Shown: piece after piece, positions 1-10,220 of the stretch
Layout of the letters: each line of letters begins with the position of its first letter
Position numbering within the stretch: position 1 is the first letter of the stretch
From: Pontivivens insulae
Lineage (GTDB): Bacteria > Pseudomonadota > Alphaproteobacteria > Rhodobacterales > Rhodobacteraceae
Assembly (NCBI RefSeq): GCF_900302495.1
Contig: NZ_OMKW01000002.1
Span: forward strand, 558,001-622,000
Direction of reading: 5' to 3'
Length of the DNA: 64,000 nt
The notes under the pieces: generated by a model
What the model was told of the DNA's origin: nothing
The model's input: the letters and a program-made list of their open reading frames with translations, nothing else
Databases searched by the model: none
Position numbers and translations under genes: made by a program

Positions 1-713
1 CGGCGGAGGGGGCGGAATTCGTCTTTTGCTGTGTGGGAAATGATGATGATCTGCGCTCTGTCACCTTGGGTGCGGACGGGGCGTTCGCGCGCACTGGCAA
101 GGACGCCGTCTTTGTGGACCACACGACCGCATCCGCTGAGGTTGCTCGGGAACTGGCCGCAGAAGCGGAGGCCGCTGGTTTTGCCTTCATCGACGCACCT
201 GTATCGGGCGGTCAGGCCGGGGCGGAGAATGGCGTGCTGACGGTCATGTGCGGGGGGGCGCAAGCCGCATTCGATCGCGTCGCGCCGGTCATCGACTGTT
301 TTGCACAAGCCTGCCGTCTGATGGGTCCTGTCGGGGCAGGGCAGACCACGAAGATGGTTAACCAGATCTGCATTGCCGGATTGGTGCAAGCGTTGAGCGA
401 GGGGCTGAACTTTGCCGATAAAGCGGGGCTGGATGGCCACGCCGTCGTCGACGTGATCTCAAAAGGAGCGGCCGGATCGTGGCAAATGGCCAATCGCGGG
501 AACACAATGCTCGACGATCAGTTCGACTTTGGTTTTGCCGTGGATTGGATGCGCAAGGACCTTGGCATCGTATTGGCCGAGGCGCGTAATATTGGTGCCT
601 CCGTTCCGGTCACGGCGCAGGTCGACCAGTTTTATCAGGACGTCCAGAATATGGGGGGCGGACGGTGGGATACCTCCAGCCTAATTCGTCGCCTGCGTGC
701 ACTTTCGCACTGA
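1..713 (+). CDS. 3-hydroxyisobutyrate dehydrogenase-family NAD(P)-dependent oxidoreductase, 5' end missing
   Basis: Only the C-terminal 236 codons are visible; the frame is open from position 3 and the start lies left of the window. The family reduces or oxidises beta-hydroxyacids (3-hydroxyisobutyrate, tartronate semialdehyde, 6-phosphogluconate relatives) in the cytoplasm. The read-in segment EFVFCCVGNDDDLRSV is the end of the Rossmann domain. FIDAPVSGGQAGAENG is the substrate-binding signature, and GAGQTTKMVNQ carries the catalytic lysine and the asparagine that follows it. The helical C-terminal domain ends normally. Family and fold are secure. The substrate cannot be decided from this fragment, and the gene shows no link to the flotillin pair after it. 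Confidence 0.85.
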   Translation, partial: AEGAEFVFCCVGNDDDLRSVTLGADGAFARTGKDAVFVDHTTASAEVARELAAEAEAAGFAFIDAPVSGGQAGAENGVLTVMCGGAQAAFDRVAPVIDCFAQACRLMGPVGAGQTTKMVNQICIAGLVQALSEGLNFADKAGLDGHAVVDVISKGAAGSWQMANRGNTMLDDQFDFGFAVDWMRKDLGIVLAEARNIGASVPVTAQVDQFYQDVQNMGGGRWDTSSLIRRLRALSH

Positions 714-731
714 CTTTTCCGCTCCAGTATC

Positions 732-770
732 TTGTAATCACAGATATATGATACGATATACATTTGTATA
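732..770 (+). promoter_or_regulatory. Putative promoter with overlapping inverted repeat before yqiJ
   Basis: TTGTAA at 732-737 and GATATA at 755-760 are spaced by 17 bases. The -10 box overlaps the inverted repeat TATACA-TT-TGTATA (757-770). The stretch is strikingly AT-rich compared with the flanking genes. It lies 20 bases before the yqiJ start, so it fits a regulated promoter for the yqiJ-yqiK pair. No regulator was identified. Confidence 0.4.
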
Positions 771-790
771 CAAACATTGAAGGGATTGGG

Positions 791-1429
791 ATGCTGGACA
801 TGCTCCTGTCGCCGAACGGGTTTCCGTTCGCGATTGCACTTGGACTTTTTGCGGGGCTGCTGGCGCTCGAACTGATCGCACTTGTTGTGGGTGGATCGCT
901 GTTTGCATTCGATATGGATGCGGACGTTGATCTCGACCTGGATGTCGAGGCTGATGTTGATCTGGACGGCGATGCCTCTTTCCTGACCTGGCTGGGCCTT
1001 GGGGAAGTCCCATTCATCATGTGGTTCGCATCGCTGCTGGCGGGATTTGGCCTGTCCGGCGTCTTGATCCAGACGGGTGCTGTGGCGCTGTTTGATGCCC
1101 CGTTGCCCGCATGGGGGGCTGGCCTTGCGGCTGTGATCCCCGGATTGCTGTTCGCGCGCGAAGTGGGGACGCTGATCCTGCGGTTTTTGCCCCGGACGGA
1201 AACCAGTGCTGTTCCGCGCAGCCAATTGGGCCGTCGCACGGGCACCGTGACGCAAGGTACGGCCCGTGAGGATAGCCCGGCACAAGCGCGCGTGCGCGAC
1301 CGCCACGGCAACCTTCAATATATTCGGGTTGTCCCCGCACAGGGTGAAGACCCAATCCCGCAGGGCAGTGAAATACTGGTCCTGACGGAACAGAACGGCG
1401 TGTTCCGCGCCCGTAAGCTCGGCGCCTGA
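791..1429 (+). CDS. yqiJ: YqiJ-like inner-membrane protein with acidic repeat and OB-fold domain
   Basis: A 212-residue protein. The ATG at 791 is chosen because GAAGGGA sits about eight bases upstream; an in-frame ATG at 764 has no such site. There is a hydrophobic segment at about residues 12-40, then a strictly alternating acidic stretch at residues 41-61 (DMDADVDLDLDV and onward). Two more hydrophobic segments follow at about 64-110. The C-terminal soluble part (about 140-212, from SQLGRRTGTVTQG) resembles the OB-fold of NfeD/YqiJ proteins. YqiJ-type proteins are encoded next to SPFH proteins such as YqiK and are thought to act with them in membrane microdomains; the next gene is exactly that. 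The exact role is unknown. Confidence 0.75.
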   Translation: MLDMLLSPNGFPFAIALGLFAGLLALELIALVVGGSLFAFDMDADVDLDLDVEADVDLDGDASFLTWLGLGEVPFIMWFASLLAGFGLSGVLIQTGAVALFDAPLPAWGAGLAAVIPGLLFAREVGTLILRFLPRTETSAVPRSQLGRRTGTVTQGTAREDSPAQARVRDRHGNLQYIRVVPAQGEDPIPQGSEILVLTEQNGVFRARKLGA

Positions 1430-1472
1430 TCGGCGTCCAACAACACCATTTTCCACCAATAGGAGTACACAG

Positions 1473-3131
1473 ATGGAATCCATCCTCATTCCCGTGGGCA
1501 TAATCCTTGCCCTTGTCGTTTTTCTGGCGCTGGTCGCCTCCCGCCTTTATCGCCGGACGACACGCGAAGTCTCGATCGTGAAGACCGGATCGGGCGGCAA
1601 AAAGGTCATCATGGACGCGGGCACGCTCGCGATCCCGATGCTGCATGAAATCTCTTATGTGAACATGAAGACCCTTCGCCTTGAAGTCTCGCGCACAGGC
1701 GATGCCGCGCTGATCACCCGTGACCGGATGCGTGTGGATGTGGGCGTGGAATTCTATGTCTCGGTCAATGCGACTGAGGATGGGGTCAGCCGTGCCGCCC
1801 AGACCCTGGGCGACCGGACATTCGATGTGGAACAGTTGCGCGAGATGATCGAGGGCAAGCTGATCGACGGTCTGCGTGCGGTCGCGGCGCGTATGACGAT
1901 GGACGGGTTGCATGAGAACCGCTCTGACTTTGTGCAGGAAGTGCAAAATGCCGTCTCGGAGGACTTGCTGAAGAACGGCCTCGAACTGGAGTCCGTCTCG
2001 CTGACCGCGCTCGACCAGACGCCATTTGAGGCCTTGGATGAGAACAACGCCTTTAACGCCGTCGGTATGCGCCGTCTGGCGGAGGTTATCGCGACCTCCA
2101 AGAAAGAGCGGGCGACGATTGAGGCTGAAGCCGAGGTTGAGGTTCGCCGTGCGGGCATGGAAGCCGAGCGCCAGAAATACCTGATCGAGCGGGATGAGGA
2201 GCAGGCCAAGATCGCTCAGGTACAGGAGCTTGAGACGCTGCGCGCCGCTCAGGAAGCCGAGATTGCGCGCCGCCGCGCTGATGCAGAGCGGGAGCAGGAA
2301 GAGGCCCGGATTGCGAAAGAACGCGCCGTGCGGGCGGCGGAAATTGATCGGGAGCAGACGATCCGTGCCGCTGAAATCGCCAAGGAGCGCGAGGTCGAGG
2401 TCGCCGATCAGGAGCGCCAGATCATCATCGCCACCAAGTCCGAAGAAGAGAGCCGCGCGCGCGCCAGCGCTGACAGTGCCCGGGCCGAGGCCAAGAAAGC
2501 GGCAGAGGCGATCGAAACCGCCCGCGCGGTCGCAGAGGCAGAGCGTGTGAAGCAGATCGCCCTGATCGAAGCAACGCGCGAGGCCGAGCGTGGCGCAACC
2601 CGCCTGCGCGTCGAAGCCGAGGCACACAAGGACGCCGCGGCGGACCGGGCTGAGGCTCGCCGTGAGGAAGCACAGGCGGAGGCCGACGCGATCTCCATCC
2701 GGGCCGAGGCGAAGAAGAAGGACCTCCTGGCGCAGGCCGAAGGTCAACGCGCGATCACCGAGGCAGAGAATGCATTGTCGTCCGCAATCGTCGACATGAA
2801 GATCGCGCTTGCCCGGTTGGAGGCGATGCCCAAGATCGTCGAGCAAATGGTCAAGCCGGCCGAAAAAATCGACTCGATCAAGATCCATCAGGTCACGGGC
2901 GTCGCAGGTGCTGGCAATGGTGGCGGCGACGGGCAGGGCGGTACGCCGGTCAATCAGGCCATGGACTCGATCCTCGGCATGGCGCTGCAACTGCCGGCCA
3001 TGAAGAAGCTGGGTGAGGAACTTGGCGTCTCGATGGAGGATGGTTTGTCAGGTGTCACCAATGCAGCGCTGACAGACACCCCGGCTGAGCCTGCATCCGA
3101 GGTGCTCGAAGAGGCAGAGAAGCCTGCCTGA
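1473..3131 (+). CDS. yqiK: Flotillin/YqiK-like SPFH-domain protein
   Basis: A 552-residue protein with AGGAG seven bases before the ATG. One N-terminal membrane segment (about residues 4-24) is followed by an SPFH/band-7 domain (about 30-215). A very long charged coiled coil rich in Ala, Glu and Arg covers about 215-430, as in flotillins. A Gly-rich linker ([12 protein letters not shown]) and a short hydrophobic/acidic tail complete it. Flotillins oligomerise into membrane scaffolds; the YqiJ partner lies 43 bases upstream, in the same order as in enterobacteria. The high-GC coiled-coil coding region also produces long open frames on the opposite strand, which I regard as spurious. Confidence 0.88.
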   Translation: MESILIPVGIILALVVFLALVASRLYRRTTREVSIVKTGSGGKKVIMDAGTLAIPMLHEISYVNMKTLRLEVSRTGDAALITRDRMRVDVGVEFYVSVNATEDGVSRAAQTLGDRTFDVEQLREMIEGKLIDGLRAVAARMTMDGLHENRSDFVQEVQNAVSEDLLKNGLELESVSLTALDQTPFEALDENNAFNAVGMRRLAEVIATSKKERATIEAEAEVEVRRAGMEAERQKYLIERDEEQAKIAQVQELETLRAAQEAEIARRRADAEREQEEARIAKERAVRAAEIDREQTIRAAEIAKEREVEVADQERQIIIATKSEEESRARASADSARAEAKKAAEAIETARAVAEAERVKQIALIEATREAERGATRLRVEAEAHKDAAADRAEARREEAQAEADAISIRAEAKKKDLLAQAEGQRAITEAENALSSAIVDMKIALARLEAMPKIVEQMVKPAEKIDSIKIHQVTGVAGAGNGGGDGQGGTPVNQAMDSILGMALQLPAMKKLGEELGVSMEDGLSGVTNAALTDTPAEPASEVLEEAEKPA

Positions 3132-3208
3132 TCCTAGGCGGTTTTGAATGGTTGAATGGTTCGGGCAGGGCGGCTAGACCCTGCCCGAACTGCATTTGGG
3201 AGAGTGCC

Positions 3209-3910
3209 ATGAGCTTTGACCGGTCCATCAAGATCGCCCCATCCATCCTCGCCGCTGACTTCGCCGCCTTCGGCTCGGAATGTGAGGCGGTCGAAGCGCA
3301 GGGCGCGGACTGGATCCATGTCGACGTCATGGACGGGCATTTCGTTCCCAATATCACATTTGGCCCGGCCACCTGCGCCGCAATTCGCCCGCACATCAAA
3401 GGGGTGATGGACGTCCACCTCATGATTGCGCCTGCTGACCCTTATTTGGCGGAGTTTGCCAAGGCTGGCGCTGACGTTATCACGGTCCACGCCGAAGCTG
3501 GCCCGCACATTCACCGTTCCCTTCAGGCGGTGCGCGGCCTTGGCTGTAAGGCGGGCATCGCGCTGAACCCTGCGACACCTGCCAATGCGGTTGAGTACGT
3601 CCTCGACCAGATAGACCTGATCTGCGTGATGACGGTGAACCCCGGTTTTGGTGGGCAGAGCTTCATCCACTCGCAAATCGAAAAGGTCCGCCAGCTGCGG
3701 GCGATGATTGGGGATCGTCCCATTCATATCGAGATTGACGGTGGCATCACGCCCGAAACCGCCCCTCTGATGGCGGAAGCTGGCGCAGACGTGCTTGTCG
3801 CTGGCTCTGCTGTCTTCAAGGGCGGCAGTGTTGCGGAGCCTGCGCCATATGGTCAGAACATTCGCGCCATTCGGGCCGCAGCCGAAGCTGCACGGGGCAC
3901 GATGGTCTGA
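3209..3910 (+). CDS. rpe: Ribulose-phosphate 3-epimerase
   Basis: Interconverts ribulose 5-phosphate and xylulose 5-phosphate in the pentose phosphate and Calvin pathways. The 233-residue length matches the family. Visible signatures are [16 protein letters not shown] at the N terminus, [17 protein letters not shown] (metal-binding His and Asp), [22 protein letters not shown] (phosphate loop) and [12 protein letters not shown] (second catalytic Asp). I chose the ATG at 3209, preceded by GGGAGAG, over an in-frame ATG at 3152 that would add residues unlike the family. The stop overlaps the start of the next gene by one base. Confidence 0.96.
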   Translation: MSFDRSIKIAPSILAADFAAFGSECEAVEAQGADWIHVDVMDGHFVPNITFGPATCAAIRPHIKGVMDVHLMIAPADPYLAEFAKAGADVITVHAEAGPHIHRSLQAVRGLGCKAGIALNPATPANAVEYVLDQIDLICVMTVNPGFGGQSFIHSQIEKVRQLRAMIGDRPIHIEIDGGITPETAPLMAEAGADVLVAGSAVFKGGSVAEPAPYGQNIRAIRAAAEAARGTMV

Positions 3911-4284
3911 TGGAACCCGAAGAAAGCCTGAACGTCTTTGGTCAACCCATGCTGGTCTGCGGCACGGATCCGGTGACGGGATTTTTCCGCAATGGAAAAT
4001 GCGACACCTGCGCGGCGGATGCGGGCTCGCACACTGTTTGTGCAGTTATGACGGACGAGTTCCTGGCCTTCTCGAAATATGTCGGCAACGATCTGAGCAC
4101 GCCCCGCCCAGAATTTGGCTTTGCCGGGCTGAAAGCAGGCGATCACTGGTGTCTGTGCGCTGGTCGCTGGGCACAGGCCGCCGATGAGGGCTGCGCACCA
4201 AAGGTGAAGCTCGCCGCAACCCATCAGCGCGCGCTTGAGGTCTGTGACTTCGAGACGTTGAAGAAGCACGCGGTGGATCTGTAA
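3910..4284 (+). CDS. DUF2237 family protein
   Basis: A 124-residue cytoplasmic protein of the DUF2237 family, function not established. It shows the family pattern SLNVFGQPMLVCG near the start, TGFFRNGKCDT, a conserved STPRPEFGFAGLKAGDHWCL block and several cysteines (GKCDTC, WCLC) that suggest a metal or redox role, which is only inference. Translation is likely coupled to rpe, because the start ATG shares a base with the rpe stop. The 3' end overlaps the last 61 bases of the convergent SGNH hydrolase gene. Confidence 0.75.
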   Translation: MEPEESLNVFGQPMLVCGTDPVTGFFRNGKCDTCAADAGSHTVCAVMTDEFLAFSKYVGNDLSTPRPEFGFAGLKAGDHWCLCAGRWAQAADEGCAPKVKLAATHQRALEVCDFETLKKHAVDL

Positions 4285-4988
4285 AGCCGCTGCTCGATGA
4301 TTTTCGCGGCTGCTTCAGCCCAGAGCGCATAGGTTGGCGCCGCTGGATGAAATCCATCCTCAGCCATCAGTGAACGGTCTGACATATCTGGGATCGGGAT
4401 CGTTAAATGCACCACGTCCGGCGCGGTGGCGAGACCGACAAGCGTTTGGTCAAATCGCCGGGCCTGTCTGCCTAGTACCCAGCGTAGTGGCTGTGGCAAA
4501 AGCGGAAAGAGGTGCACAGGTGGCAAAGCCGTAAGAATGATGAACTGTGCCCCTCTTGCCCTAAGTCGCTCGATTAATCTTACTTGCCGCCGCCGCCAGA
4601 TCGGTAGCGGCACGCCGCGCGTAACGTCGTTCACACCAAGTGCGATCACCGCAATATCAACGCGGGCTGGAGCATCCTCGTCCATCTCTTCGAGCATCTG
4701 ACGCGTGGTACGCCCGGTTCGGGCATTGAGGTGCCAATCAACCGCTCTCGACGCCGCGAGGCGGCGGACAAGTTGGCCGCTCAGTGCCGATTCTTGTGTT
4801 TTCACCCCGACACCAGCCGCAGAGCTGTCGCCGAGAATGAAAAGAGAAAACGCGTCGCCGCTACCGACGCGCCCTCGGCGCGGTCCGGCAGCTTCCGGCA
4901 ACTGCCGCGCCACATGCCGGACGTTCAATGCCTGCACGACGAGGATTGGAAAAAGAACGACCCGTGCGATCAGGTCCAGAAGGATCAC
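4224..4988 (-). CDS. SGNH/GDSL-type esterase or lipase
   Basis: A 254-residue hydrolase with an N-terminal hydrophobic segment (about residues 3-22) that could anchor it in the membrane. The SGNH blocks are all present: ILGDSSAAGVGV (nucleophile Ser), the block III Gly-Asn pair in VIALGVNDVT, and EDGFHPAAP with the Asp-His pair. The start is GTG, and the GTGA overlap with the hemB stop implies translational coupling. The substrate cannot be told. The 3' end overlaps the DUF2237 gene tail to tail. Confidence 0.8.
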   Translation of the reverse strand: MILLDLIARVVLFPILVVQALNVRHVARQLPEAAGPRRGRVGSGDAFSLFILGDSSAAGVGVKTQESALSGQLVRRLAASRAVDWHLNARTGRTTRQMLEEMDEDAPARVDIAVIALGVNDVTRGVPLPIWRRRQVRLIERLRARGAQFIILTALPPVHLFPLLPQPLRWVLGRQARRFDQTLVGLATAPDVVHLTIPIPDMSDRSLMAEDGFHPAAPTYALWAEAAAKIIEQRLYRSTACFFNVSKSQTSSAR

Positions 4989-5998
4989 CCCAGCGGGCCT
5001 TCCTCGGCGATCAGCTGCGCCACGTCCTTGGCAAAGTAGGTCAGGATGCCGTCGCAGCCCGCGCGCTTGAAGGCGCCAAGGGACTCGATCATGGCTTTTT
5101 GACCGTCAATCCAACCGTTATGGGCTGCGGCTTTGATCATCGCGTATTCGCCGCTCACCTGATAGGCGTAGGTCGGCACGCCAAACTCGCGTTTCACGCG
5201 GGTGCAGATGTCGAGATAGGGCATGCCCGGTTTCACCATCACCATGTCGGCCCCTTCAGAGAGGTCGATGGCGATCTCTCGCAAGGCCTCATCGGTGTTG
5301 GCCGGGTCCATCTGGTAAGTCTTTTTGTCGCCTTTCAAAGCGCCGGTGGCGCCCACCGCGTCTCGGAAGGGCCCGTAGAACGCGCTCGCATATTTCGCGG
5401 CGTAGCTCAGGATCGCAACATCGGGGAAATCGTGTTGTTCGAGCGCCTGCCGGATGATCGCAACGCGCCCGTCCATCATGTCGGAGGGGCCGAGGATGTC
5501 GCAGCCTGCCTCCGCCTGTGCAAGGGCCTGTTTTTCCAGCGCCATCAACGTCTCGTCATTCAGGATTACGCCGTCGCGCACGATGCCGTCATGCCCGTCC
5601 GAGTTGTAAGGATCGAGGGCGACGTCCAGCATCACGCCGATATCAGGCACCTGCCGCTTCACCTCGCGCGTGGCCCGGTTGACGAGATTTTCGGGGTTCC
5701 ACGCCTCTTCCGCGCCGGGCGTCTTTACACTCGGGTCCGTGTAGGGGAACAGTGCGATGGCCGGGATGCCGAGGCCAGCGGCCTCATTCGCCATTTCGGC
5801 TACAAGATCGACGGAAACGCGCTGTACACCCGGCATGGAGGGGATGTCCTGCCGCTCGTTCTGACCATCCACCACGAAAAGGGGCCAGATCAGGTCGTCA
5901 ACGCCCAAACTCGTCTCACGCACCAGACGACGCATCCAGTCGGATTGACGCAGACGGCGCGGGCGGGTCATGGGGAAGGGGGCTGCGGGATGCGGCAT
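4985..5998 (-). CDS. hemB: Delta-aminolevulinic acid dehydratase (porphobilinogen synthase)
   Basis: Condenses two 5-aminolevulinate molecules to porphobilinogen, the second common step of tetrapyrrole synthesis. The protein has 337 residues. The ATG at 5998 is preceded by AGGAG; a longer in-frame extension to 6217 has no family similarity. Schiff-base lysine regions are visible in MVMVKPGMPYLDI and QVSGEYAMIKAA. The metal site reads DVALDPYNSDGHDG, the aspartate-type sequence of Mg-dependent enzymes, in place of the cysteine cluster of the zinc enzymes. It forms an operon with the downstream SGNH hydrolase. Confidence 0.97.
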   Translation of the reverse strand: MPHPAAPFPMTRPRRLRQSDWMRRLVRETSLGVDDLIWPLFVVDGQNERQDIPSMPGVQRVSVDLVAEMANEAAGLGIPAIALFPYTDPSVKTPGAEEAWNPENLVNRATREVKRQVPDIGVMLDVALDPYNSDGHDGIVRDGVILNDETLMALEKQALAQAEAGCDILGPSDMMDGRVAIIRQALEQHDFPDVAILSYAAKYASAFYGPFRDAVGATGALKGDKKTYQMDPANTDEALREIAIDLSEGADMVMVKPGMPYLDICTRVKREFGVPTYAYQVSGEYAMIKAAAHNGWIDGQKAMIESLGAFKRAGCDGILTYFAKDVAQLIAEEGPLG

Positions 5999-6114
5999 GT
6001 CAATTCTCCTGTTGCCAAATGTGTCGCACGAGCCTGACACAAGGCTCAAGTACGAATGCGCTTGCCCTTGCCGCCCATCGCCATATCGTCGCCGGACGTG
6101 GAGGGGTTTAACCG

Positions 6115-6642
6115 ATGATGAGTGTGATTGACCGCCTGATCTCATTCGAGAGTTTCGGCTCGGTCTGGTACTGGATCTTTCTGGGACTGGCCTGGTCGTC
6201 TCGCACCCATTGGACAATCGGAATTCCTTTTGACGCCATCATGCGGGCCGACCGGCGAGGTGGCGAGTGGGAGGCCGATATTGATCGGCTGGCCATTGCG
6301 GCCTCGCGCCGTTTCGCGCTGATCGCCGGAAAGGTGGCGGCTGTCCTGACGCTGTTCGTGACTTTCTTTCTCGCAGCCCTCGCCACAGCCGCGCTCTATC
6401 TGGGCAATGAATTGAGCCAGGCGATGCTTGCCATTGCGCTGCCGATGATCGTGGCGGAGGTTGGTGACATCAGGCTGGCGCAACGTATTCACCATCAACA
6501 GATCCGTGGATACGAGCTGCGCCGTGCCATCGTTTGGCGTCGGTTCCTCAATCAGGCCACGGGGCTGAGTTCCCTGATCCTCGCTACGCTGTTTGCCACC
6601 TTCCAGTTCCTCGATCGTGTTGGATATTTCGACTTCTGGTAG
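6115..6642 (+). CDS. Small integral membrane protein conserved beside mfd in Rhodobacterales
   Basis: A 175-residue protein with hydrophobic segments near residues 14-30, 70-98, 100-120 and 145-165. GGAGGGG lies about ten bases before the double ATG at 6115/6118. From memory, relatives in Rhodobacterales sit next to mfd and are sometimes labelled component of SufBCD complex; nothing in this sequence (no Fe-S or Suf motif) supports that label. It is divergent from hemB and 54 bases ahead of mfd. Function unknown. Confidence 0.65.
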   Translation: MMSVIDRLISFESFGSVWYWIFLGLAWSSRTHWTIGIPFDAIMRADRRGGEWEADIDRLAIAASRRFALIAGKVAAVLTLFVTFFLAALATAALYLGNELSQAMLAIALPMIVAEVGDIRLAQRIHHQQIRGYELRRAIVWRRFLNQATGLSSLILATLFATFQFLDRVGYFDFW

Positions 6643-6696
6643 ACGTGCGCCTGTGCCCCCTTGTGTGCCCCGGCCAGCCGGGCTACCTGCCTGCGC

Positions 6697-9600
6697 ATGG
6701 AAAGAGCCAAGCCCTTGAGCATCGGAACCGTAAAGGTCGGGGGCGCGCCAGAGGGGTATGACGCCCGGCTGGTCGCGGACTACGTGCGCGCTGAAACCGG
6801 CCCGCTGATCCATGTCGCCCGCGACGATACGCGCATGGCCGCGATGGAAGCGTCGCTGCGCTTTCTGGCACCCGAAATTCCGGTATTGCAGTTTCCCGCA
6901 TGGGATTGCCTGCCCTATGACCGAATTTCGCCGAACGCTGACGTGGCCGCGCGGCGCATGGCCACGTTGGCGGCCCTTGCAGATGGGTTTGACCGCCCCG
7001 CTGTGATCCTGACAACGGTGAATGCGGCCACTCAGCGAGTGCCCGCGCGTGAGACGATGCGTGATGCCAGCTTCACGGCCATCATGGGTCGAAGGTTGGA
7101 TGAGGAACGTCTGCGCAAATGGCTGATCCGAATGGGCTTTTCGCAAACGCCCATGGTCACGGAGCCGGGTGACTATTCCATTCGCGGCGGCCTGATCGAC
7201 ATCTATCCACCCGGTCCGGCGGGGCCTGTGCGCCTCGACCTGTTTGGCGATGAGCTCGACCGGGCGCGGCGCTTTGACGCTCAGACACAGCGCACGAAGG
7301 AAGAAGTCGCTCGGGTTGAGCTTGCCCCGGTCTCAGAGGTCATCCTCGATGAGGACAGCATTGAGCGTTTCCGCAAAACCTATCGCGAAACGTTTGGACA
7401 GCCAGGGCCTGAGGATGCGCTTTACGAAAGCGTAAGTGCGGGCCGCAAGCATCAGGGCTATGAGCACTGGGCCCCGTTCTTCCATCAGCGCATGGAGACC
7501 CTGTTCGACTATCTGCCGTACGCGCCTGTGACGATGGACGATCAATCGGATGCCGTGCGCGATGCGCGCTGGGACACCGTGCTGGATCATTACCGGGCGC
7601 GTGCGGATGTGCTGAAGGAAAAGGGCCGCCGTGACGGCGCCTACAAGCCGGTTCCGCCCTCACAACTCTACCTTGATGATGCCGCTTGGGACACAGCCAT
7701 CGGCGCCCGCGCTGTGCGGAAATTCTCTCCTAACCCCACACCATCGGGGCCGGGTGTGGTGGATGCGGGTGGCCGCATTGGACGCAATTTCGCGCAAGAA
7801 CGGCAGGCCGAAGATCTAAGCCTTTTCGGGGCTTTGGCCGATCATGTTGAGAAACGCCGAAAGTCAGGCGCTGTTCTGATCGCCAGCTATTCGCAAGGAT
7901 CGCGAGACCGGATGTCGACCCTGATGTCCGACAGCGGGACAGCGGGCGCGGAAGAGATTACCCGGTTTTCCGAAGTTGGCGGGAAGGGCGCGCTGGCGTT
8001 GGCGATCTGGCCGCTCGATAGCGGATTCGAGGCGCCCGGACTGACGGTTATTGCTGAACAGGACGTTTTGGGCGACCGGCTCGTCCGCCGCGGTCGGCGC
8101 AAGAAGCGGGCGGACAATTTCCTGACCGAAGCGACCAGCCTCGCCCCAGGCGATTTGGTCGTGCATGTCGAGCATGGCGTCGGACGCTACCACGGGTTGG
8201 AGACGATCACCGTCACAGGCGCACCGCATGAGTGTCTCAGCCTTGAATATGCCGACAACGCGCGGCTTTATCTTCCGGTCGAGAATATCGAACTTCTCAC
8301 CCGGTTTGGCCATGAAGAAGGCTTGCTCGACCGTCTGGGTGGCGGGGCGTGGCAGGCCAAGAAGGCAAAACTCAAGGAAAAAATCAAACTCGCCGCAGAG
8401 CGTCTGATCCGCGTCGCGGCTGAGCGGGAGTTGCGCAAAGCCCCGATCCTGACCCCGCCCGAGGGTCTGTGGGATGAGTTCTGCGCTCGCTTTCCCTATC
8501 AGGAAACCGAGGACCAGCTTTCCGCGATCGAAGACGTTCTGGACGATATGGGCGCCGGTAAGCCAATGGACCGGCTCGTCTGCGGCGATGTCGGCTTTGG
8601 CAAGACAGAGGTGGCGCTGCGCGCGGCCTTCGTCGCGGCCATGTCCGGGGTGCAGGTCGCAGTGATCGCCCCGACGACGCTGCTCGCACGACAGCACTAT
8701 CGTGCCTTTGCCGAGCGGTTTAAGGGCCTGCCCGTGAAGGTGCGGCCCATGTCGCGCTTTGTCTCAACCAAAGAGATGGCGCAAACGCGTGAGGGGCTGG
8801 CACGCAACGAGGTTGAGATTGTCGTGGGCACACATGCAGTGCTTGCCAAGAATATGAAGTTTGCAAATCTCGGTTTGCTGATCATCGACGAGGAACAGCA
8901 TTTCGGCGTGGCGCATAAAGAGCGGCTCAAGGAACTCCGCTCTGACATTCACGTGTTGACCATGACGGCGACGCCGATTCCACGCACGTTGCAACTCAGC
9001 CTCTCCGGTGTGCGCGAATTGAGCATCATCGGCACCCCGCCCGTCGATCGCCTCGCCATTCGCACCTATGTCAGCGAGTTCGATCCGCTGACCGTGCGCG
9101 AGGCGCTCTTGCGTGAGAAATACCGGGGCGGGCAGGCGTTTTATGTGGTGCCGCGCGTCAGCGATCTGGAGGAAATTGAGCGCTTCCTGAAAGACGAAGT
9201 GCCAGAGGTCAGCTTTATCACCGCCCACGGCCAGCTTGCGGCGGGCGACCTCGATGAACGGATGAACGCGTTCTATGATGGCCAATATGACGTGCTGCTG
9301 GCGACCACGATTGTGGAAAGCGGCATCGACATTCCGGCAGCAAACACGCTGATCGTGCACCGGGCCGATATGTTCGGCCTGTCACAGCTGTATCAGATCC
9401 GGGGGCGCGTGGGACGGTCCAAGATCCGCGCTTACGCCTATCTGACGACGAAAAAGCGCAAGAAGCTGACACCGGCGGCGGAAAAGCGGCTGCGTGTGCT
9501 GGGATCGCTCGACAGTCTGGGCGCGGGCTTTGCGCTGGCGTCCCAGGATCTCGACATTCGCGGGGCAGGGAACCTGCTCGGTGAAGAGCAGTCGGGCCAG

Positions 9601-10146
9601 ATCAAGGAGGTCGGCTACGCCCTCTATCAGGACATGCTGGAAGAGGCGATCAACAAGCTGCGCTCAGGCGAGGGCGAAGGGCTGAGCGATGACGGCCAGT
9701 GGTCGCCGCAGATCAATCTGGGCGTGCCGGTTATGATCCCTGAGCCTTATGTGCCGGACCTCGACGTTCGCCTTGGCCTGTACCGCCGTCTGTCCACGCT
9801 GGAAAAGAAAGTGGAGCTTGAGGGCTTCGCCGCCGAACTGATCGACCGCTTCGGCCCGCTGCCCGCAGAGGTGGATACGCTGATGAAGGTCGTGCGCATC
9901 AAGGCGATGTGCCGCAAGGCGAATATTGGCCGGATTGACGCGGGCCCAAAGGGTGCGACGGTCCAATTCCATCAGAACCGCTACACCCGGCCCGAAGGTC
10001 TCGTGCAGTTTTTGCAGGACCAGAACGGCCGTGCAAAGATCAAGGACAACAAGGTCATCGTCGCGCGCAATTGGCCCGATGAGGCCGCGCGCATTCGCGG
10101 CAGTTTTGCAATCGCTCGGGATTTGGCCCGACTGGCAAAGGCCTGA
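6697..10146 (+). CDS. mfd: Transcription-repair coupling factor
   Basis: Removes RNA polymerase stalled at DNA lesions and recruits UvrA. It has about 1149 residues, full length for the family. In order: a UvrB-like N-terminal module; the RNA polymerase-interacting CarD-like domain ([20 protein letters not shown]); the translocase with Walker [17 protein letters not shown], the DEEQ box DEEQHFGV, motif [15 protein letters not shown], motif [14 protein letters not shown] and motif [11 protein letters not shown]; then the TRCF C-terminal domain. No strong ribosome site marks the start. I favour the ATG at 6697 ([10 protein letters not shown]), but an in-frame TTG at 6661 is possible. Confidence 0.96.
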   Translation: MERAKPLSIGTVKVGGAPEGYDARLVADYVRAETGPLIHVARDDTRMAAMEASLRFLAPEIPVLQFPAWDCLPYDRISPNADVAARRMATLAALADGFDRPAVILTTVNAATQRVPARETMRDASFTAIMGRRLDEERLRKWLIRMGFSQTPMVTEPGDYSIRGGLIDIYPPGPAGPVRLDLFGDELDRARRFDAQTQRTKEEVARVELAPVSEVILDEDSIERFRKTYRETFGQPGPEDALYESVSAGRKHQGYEHWAPFFHQRMETLFDYLPYAPVTMDDQSDAVRDARWDTVLDHYRARADVLKEKGRRDGAYKPVPPSQLYLDDAAWDTAIGARAVRKFSPNPTPSGPGVVDAGGRIGRNFAQERQAEDLSLFGALADHVEKRRKSGAVLIASYSQGSRDRMSTLMSDSGTAGAEEITRFSEVGGKGALALAIWPLDSGFEAPGLTVIAEQDVLGDRLVRRGRRKKRADNFLTEATSLAPGDLVVHVEHGVGRYHGLETITVTGAPHECLSLEYADNARLYLPVENIELLTRFGHEEGLLDRLGGGAWQAKKAKLKEKIKLAAERLIRVAAERELRKAPILTPPEGLWDEFCARFPYQETEDQLSAIEDVLDDMGAGKPMDRLVCGDVGFGKTEVALRAAFVAAMSGVQVAVIAPTTLLARQHYRAFAERFKGLPVKVRPMSRFVSTKEMAQTREGLARNEVEIVVGTHAVLAKNMKFANLGLLIIDEEQHFGVAHKERLKELRSDIHVLTMTATPIPRTLQLSLSGVRELSIIGTPPVDRLAIRTYVSEFDPLTVREALLREKYRGGQAFYVVPRVSDLEEIERFLKDEVPEVSFITAHGQLAAGDLDERMNAFYDGQYDVLLATTIVESGIDIPAANTLIVHRADMFGLSQLYQIRGRVGRSKIRAYAYLTTKKRKKLTPAAEKRLRVLGSLDSLGAGFALASQDLDIRGAGNLLGEEQSGQIKEVGYALYQDMLEEAINKLRSGEGEGLSDDGQWSPQINLGVPVMIPEPYVPDLDVRLGLYRRLSTLEKKVELEGFAAELIDRFGPLPAEVDTLMKVVRIKAMCRKANIGRIDAGPKGATVQFHQNRYTRPEGLVQFLQDQNGRAKIKDNKVIVARNWPDEAARIRGSFAIARDLARLAKA

Positions 10147-10220
10147 CTTTCTCGGAACCTTCCTTTCAGAGCGTCGTTGGTCCCTCAGAAGACGACAAGA
10201 ATTTTGAAAGGATGTTTGTT

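Noticed and set aside
1017-2990. A 657-codon open frame on the minus strand opposite the flotillin gene
   Set aside because: It mirrors the GC-rich, repetitive coiled-coil coding of yqiK and has no family resemblance, no ribosome site and an Arg/His/Leu-rich composition typical of antisense frames.
4928-6037. A 369-codon plus-strand frame opposite hemB
   Set aside because: It is fully antisense to a clear hemB gene and resembles no protein.
6115-6642. Naming the membrane protein before mfd as part of the SufBCD complex
   Set aside because: The label is used for relatives, but the sequence has no Suf or iron-sulfur motif and no suf genes are nearby.
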